NCBI GenBank assembly: GCA_019930625.1
Contig: CP082844.1
Span: 6,696,001 to 6,760,000, forward strand
From: Nocardia asteroides
GTDB taxonomy: Bacteria > Actinomycetota > Actinomycetes > Mycobacteriales > Mycobacteriaceae
Direction: 5' to 3'
Length of the DNA: 64,000 nt
The notes beneath the pieces were generated by a model, which ran no database searches, was not told the origin of the DNA, and saw nothing but the letters and a program-made list of their open reading frames with translations. Position numbers and translations under genes: made by a program. Of the stretch, positions 61,293 through 64,000 are shown one piece after another (positions within the stretch are counted from its first letter, which is position 1; the number at the start of each line of letters is the position of its first letter).

Positions 61293-62183
61293 ATGAACCG
61301 TGAGCGCAACGACTTACTGGGGAGGTTTCTGCGAGAGCGCCGCGCGCTCGTGCGGCCGGAGCAAGCCGGGCTGCCCTCAGACGGCAGCCGTCGGGTTCCT
61401 GGGCTGCGCCGCGACGAGGTCGCCCACCTAGCTGGCCTCAGTGTCGGCTACTACGCCCGGCTCGAACAGGGCCGCCAGCATCCCACCCGCCAGACCGTGG
61501 AAAGCCTGGCCCGGGCACTGCGCCTCGACGAGCAGGCCATGGTGGAGCTGTATCGGCTGGCCCGGCCCACCGCCGGGCGCCGTCGGCCCGGCCTCATCGA
61601 GCGGGTCGCGCCCGAGGTGCTGGCCCTGCTGAACGACTGGACGGTGGCACCTGCCTTCATCCTGGGAAGGTCCTGCGACGTGCTGGTCCGCAACCCGCTG
61701 GCGAACGTGCTGCACAGCCACTTCGTCCTCGGCGACAACCTGCTGCGCATGATCTTCCTCGACCCGACAGGGCGGCAGTTCTTCCGCGACTGGACCAGCG
61801 CCGCCCGTGCGGCCGTGCACGACCTACGCCAAGCCACCGGCCAGAGCCCGGACGCGCGCAACCTGCGCGAACTCGTCGGCGAACTCGCCATCACCAGCCC
61901 CGACTTCCGCCGGTTGTGGGCAGCCCCTGAGCCGCGCGGCGCACTCAGCCCCGCCACCCGCTTCCATCACCCCGACGTCGGCGACCTACACCTGCGCACC
62001 GAGATCTTTCCCATCGCCAGCACGCCCGGTCTGCGGCTCATCGCCCATCCGGCCGAACCGGGCTCCCCCTCAGCCCGAGCCCTGGCCCTGCTGGGTACCC
62101 TGGCAACCGACATTCGAGGTCCCCACCATCACGCCGACACCGTCCGAGCGGGACGCTCGCCTCGGCCCAGACCAGTGCTCTGA
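61293..62183 (+). CDS. XRE regulator with MmyB-like ligand domain (second)
   Basis: A 296-residue regulator homologous to the one at 59590-60456. It has LLGRFLRERRALVRPEQAGL, VPGLRRDEVAHLAGLSVGYY, ARLEQGRQHPTRQTVESLAR, and the MmyB domain with ALLNDWTVAPAFILGRSCDV and MIFLDPTGRQFFRDWTSAAR. I use the ATG at 61293; the longer frame to 60780 is a shadow. A palindromic box lies just upstream. It may control itself and the SDR gene that carries the same box. Confidence 0.88.
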   Translation: MNRERNDLLGRFLRERRALVRPEQAGLPSDGSRRVPGLRRDEVAHLAGLSVGYYARLEQGRQHPTRQTVESLARALRLDEQAMVELYRLARPTAGRRRPGLIERVAPEVLALLNDWTVAPAFILGRSCDVLVRNPLANVLHSHFVLGDNLLRMIFLDPTGRQFFRDWTSAARAAVHDLRQATGQSPDARNLRELVGELAITSPDFRRLWAAPEPRGALSPATRFHHPDVGDLHLRTEIFPIASTPGLRLIAHPAEPGSPSARALALLGTLATDIRGPHHHADTVRAGRSPRPRPVL

Positions 62184-62214
62184 TCAGGTATTTCGCGAGC
62201 CCATGGCCAGCACT

Positions 62215-62499
62215 TCACGCCGGTTCAACGCCGCCGGGCGCGTGCGTGTACTCAGCTAGCCGAGGCCGCCCCAGTGCTTGACGCGGCGTCGGATCGTGCG
62301 GTCGGAGCAGCGCCGTTGCCCTGAATTCCCTGCGGCCCTGCCTGCGAAAGACGTGCGAGCTGCCACCGAGGACCGAGTACCGCTCCAAGAGCAGCACCTG
62401 TTGGCCTGCCGCAGCCGAGTAGGCGGCGGCGGTGCTGTCGCCGAAGCCGGATCCTATTACGATGGCATCGAATTGCTTTGCGTTGGTCAGGTTTTCCAT
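62215..62499 (-). pseudogene. FAD/NAD(P)-dependent oxidoreductase, N-terminal fragment
   Basis: A 94-codon frame begins MENLTNAKQFDAIVIGSGFG, then LLLERYSVLGGSSHVFRRQG. This is a phytoene-desaturase-type FAD-binding motif, although DSTAAA replaces the usual GG-AA spacing. After about 55 residues the composition becomes non-protein-like and the frame ends. The rest of the enzyme is missing. Confidence 0.55.
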
Positions 62500-62592
62500 G
62501 ACAGCCCCTTTTTCAGGTCGGCAGGTATTTGTCCCGGCTCGTTGATACGGTGGCAGCCGAGGATTCGCGTTTTACTGCCTGCCGCCCCCTCT

Positions 62593-64000
62593 TCATGGCT
62601 TGGACTTCTCTTTCCAGACGAGGAGCACGGATTCGTCGGCGGGTTTCCATGGCAGGAAGATGGCTATGGCAACCGCGACGATCAGTGAAGCCGAAACCGT
62701 CACATACGACGCGAGTCGGAACCCCTCCATGGACGCGGATTTCATCGCGTAGATCAGTTCGGCCTTCTGGGGGGCGAAGGCCGGGTTGGTGGGGCGCTTG
62801 ACCATTTCCAGGACGGCGATGACGCTTTCGCGGGCGAAGCTCTTCTCGTTCGGGGTCATCAGGAACTCTGGGATGGCATCGATGCGCGGTCCGACCTTGG
62901 TCGTGTACACCGACGCCACGATCGATCCCAGCACCGCGACGCCGAGGGTTCCCCCCGCCTCGCGGGTGGTGTCGTTGACCGCCGAACCGGCTCCTGCTTC
63001 GTCGAGGGCGACAGAGGACATGATCGATTCGGTCGCCGGGCCCTGCACAATTGCCAGTCCTAGGCCCATCAGCACCATCGAGACGAGCACGGGACCGACA
63101 TAGGGTGTCTGCACCTCGACCTGCCCGGCGACGAACATTCCGGCACTCATCACCACCAGACCGAGGACGATGACCGCGGTGGTGCCGGTCTTCTGGGCGA
63201 TCAGCGTGGCCACCGGGGCGCCGACGGCAATGGACACGGCGAACGGTAGCGAGTGCAAACCGAACTCCAGCGGCGACAGCTCCATCACTCCCTGGAAATA
63301 CGCGGTGATCATGAACAAGAACCCGAACATGCAGAAGTAGCCGACCGCGATCGCCAGCGCGGGCAGGGAGAATCGCCGGATCCGGAACAGGTTCATGTTC
63401 AGCACGGGTGCCGCAGTGCGCAATTCCCACCGGAGGAACATCACGAAGCAGACCACGGCGAAGACGAAGCCGGTCAGGCTGGCCGGGGAAAGCCAGCCCT
63501 GATGCGGGGCCTCGATGATGGTCCACACCAAGGCGGTGATGCTCAGAAGCGACAGGGCTATGCCGATGACGTCGAGCCCGCCGGTGTGTGTGGCCTTCGA
63601 CTCGGGAACCAGCAGGCGAGTGAGAACCAGGACGACGGTGGCGACGGGAACGTTGACCCAGAAGACCGAGTGCCAGGAGAAGTGCTCGAGTAGCCAGCCG
63701 CCGGCGGTCGGCCCGATCGCGATGGCGAAGCCGGCCATCGCCGTCCACGCCGCGATGGCGATGGCCCGTTCCCTGACGTCGGTGAAGATGTTGATGATCA
63801 GCGCGAGGGTCGCGGGGAACACCGCGGCGGCGAACACTCCCATCGCGGCGCGGGCGGCGATCACCTGGCCCAGGTCGGTCGCCAATGCGCCACCCAGAGA
63901 CATCACCGCGACGCCGGCCAGCCCCAGCATCATCACCGTGCGCCGGCCGTAGCGGTCTCCGAGGTGACCGCACGCCAGCAGCAAGCCCGCGAAGGTCAGC
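62593..64000 (-). CDS. DHA2-family MFS drug exporter, N-terminus outside window
   Basis: The frame runs from 64000 into the window and stops at 62593. It has the motif-A loop GHLGDRYGRRTVMMLGLAGV, MGVFAAAVFPATLALIINIF, the motif-C-like GPTAGGWLLEHFSWHSVFWV, and further membrane helices of the 14-helix DHA2/EmrB type. The ATG near 63984 seen in the frame is not the start; the first membrane helix lies right of the window. It probably exports hydrophobic drugs or metabolites with proton antiport. Confidence 0.88.
   Translation of the reverse strand, partial: LTFAGLLLACGHLGDRYGRRTVMMLGLAGVAVMSLGGALATDLGQVIAARAAMGVFAAAVFPATLALIINIFTDVRERAIAIAAWTAMAGFAIAIGPTAGGWLLEHFSWHSVFWVNVPVATVVLVLTRLLVPESKATHTGGLDVIGIALSLLSITALVWTIIEAPHQGWLSPASLTGFVFAVVCFVMFLRWELRTAAPVLNMNLFRIRRFSLPALAIAVGYFCMFGFLFMITAYFQGVMELSPLEFGLHSLPFAVSIAVGAPVATLIAQKTGTTAVIVLGLVVMSAGMFVAGQVEVQTPYVGPVLVSMVLMGLGLAIVQGPATESIMSSVALDEAGAGSAVNDTTREAGGTLGVAVLGSIVASVYTTKVGPRIDAIPEFLMTPNEKSFARESVIAVLEMVKRPTNPAFAPQKAELIYAMKSASMEGFRLASYVTVSASLIVAVAIAIFLPWKPADESVLLVWKEKSKP

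Noticed and set aside
62513..63973. A 486-codon arginine-rich ORF opposite in frame to the MFS gene
   Set aside because: It is a same-strand shadow frame; the MFS frame has all membrane helices and family motifs.

Overview
The window is high-GC actinomycete DNA. The IS3/IS110/ISL3-type elements, F420-type deazaflavin-dependent reductase, PucR, MmyB-type XRE and Atu4866-type genes, together with frequent GTG starts and ATGA/GTGA gene overlaps, suggest a Mycobacteriales relative such as Nocardia or Rhodococcus. The genus is an inference; there is no rRNA to settle it.

The left 39.7 kb is a dense anti-phage defence island. From left to right it holds: the 5' end of a cas3 gene running off the left edge, with a short decayed CRISPR array beside it; two oppositely oriented fragments of a dead N6-adenine methylase; an sbcD-sbcC pair divergent from a four-gene operon (unknown protein, RecB/Cas4-like nuclease with Fe-S-type cysteines, unknown protein, SF1 helicase) plus a broken fifth ORF; a Type I restriction-modification operon with two hsdM genes; a complete Wadjet operon (jetABCD); a Pycsar locus with one membrane effector between two nucleotide cyclases; a stretch of broken genes (CoiA-like, YbaB-like, ISL3 transposase); a Gabija pair (gajA-gajB); and an IS3 and an IS110 element. 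The island ends at a 3' fragment of tRNA-Pro(GGG) followed by a hairpin terminator and the C-terminal remnant of a tyrosine integrase. This is what the right end of a tRNA-integrated island looks like. The divergent sbcDC/nuclease-helicase locus is the best candidate for an undescribed system.

From about 40 to 41.8 kb lies a junk zone with an N-terminally truncated ADP-ribosylglycohydrolase joined to the integrase remnant, unidentified fragments and an IS21-like terminal repeat pair.

From 41.8 kb to the end the window is metabolic and regulatory chromosome. An amidase, DUF1989 protein, old yellow enzyme, polysaccharide deacetylase and PucR regulator form an apparent nitrogen-compound catabolic cluster. 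A TetR gene faces an alpha/beta hydrolase-DUF6817 fusion across two matching operators. A MarR gene faces an operon with an FMN reductase-SnoaL fusion, two MDR reductases and a small acetyltransferase across two matching operators. Two SDRs, an amidohydrolase and small membrane proteins follow, then two XRE/MmyB regulators; a conserved palindromic box lies upstream of one SDR and one XRE gene. The window closes inside a DHA2-type drug exporter.

All calls come from reading the sequence; no database search was run.
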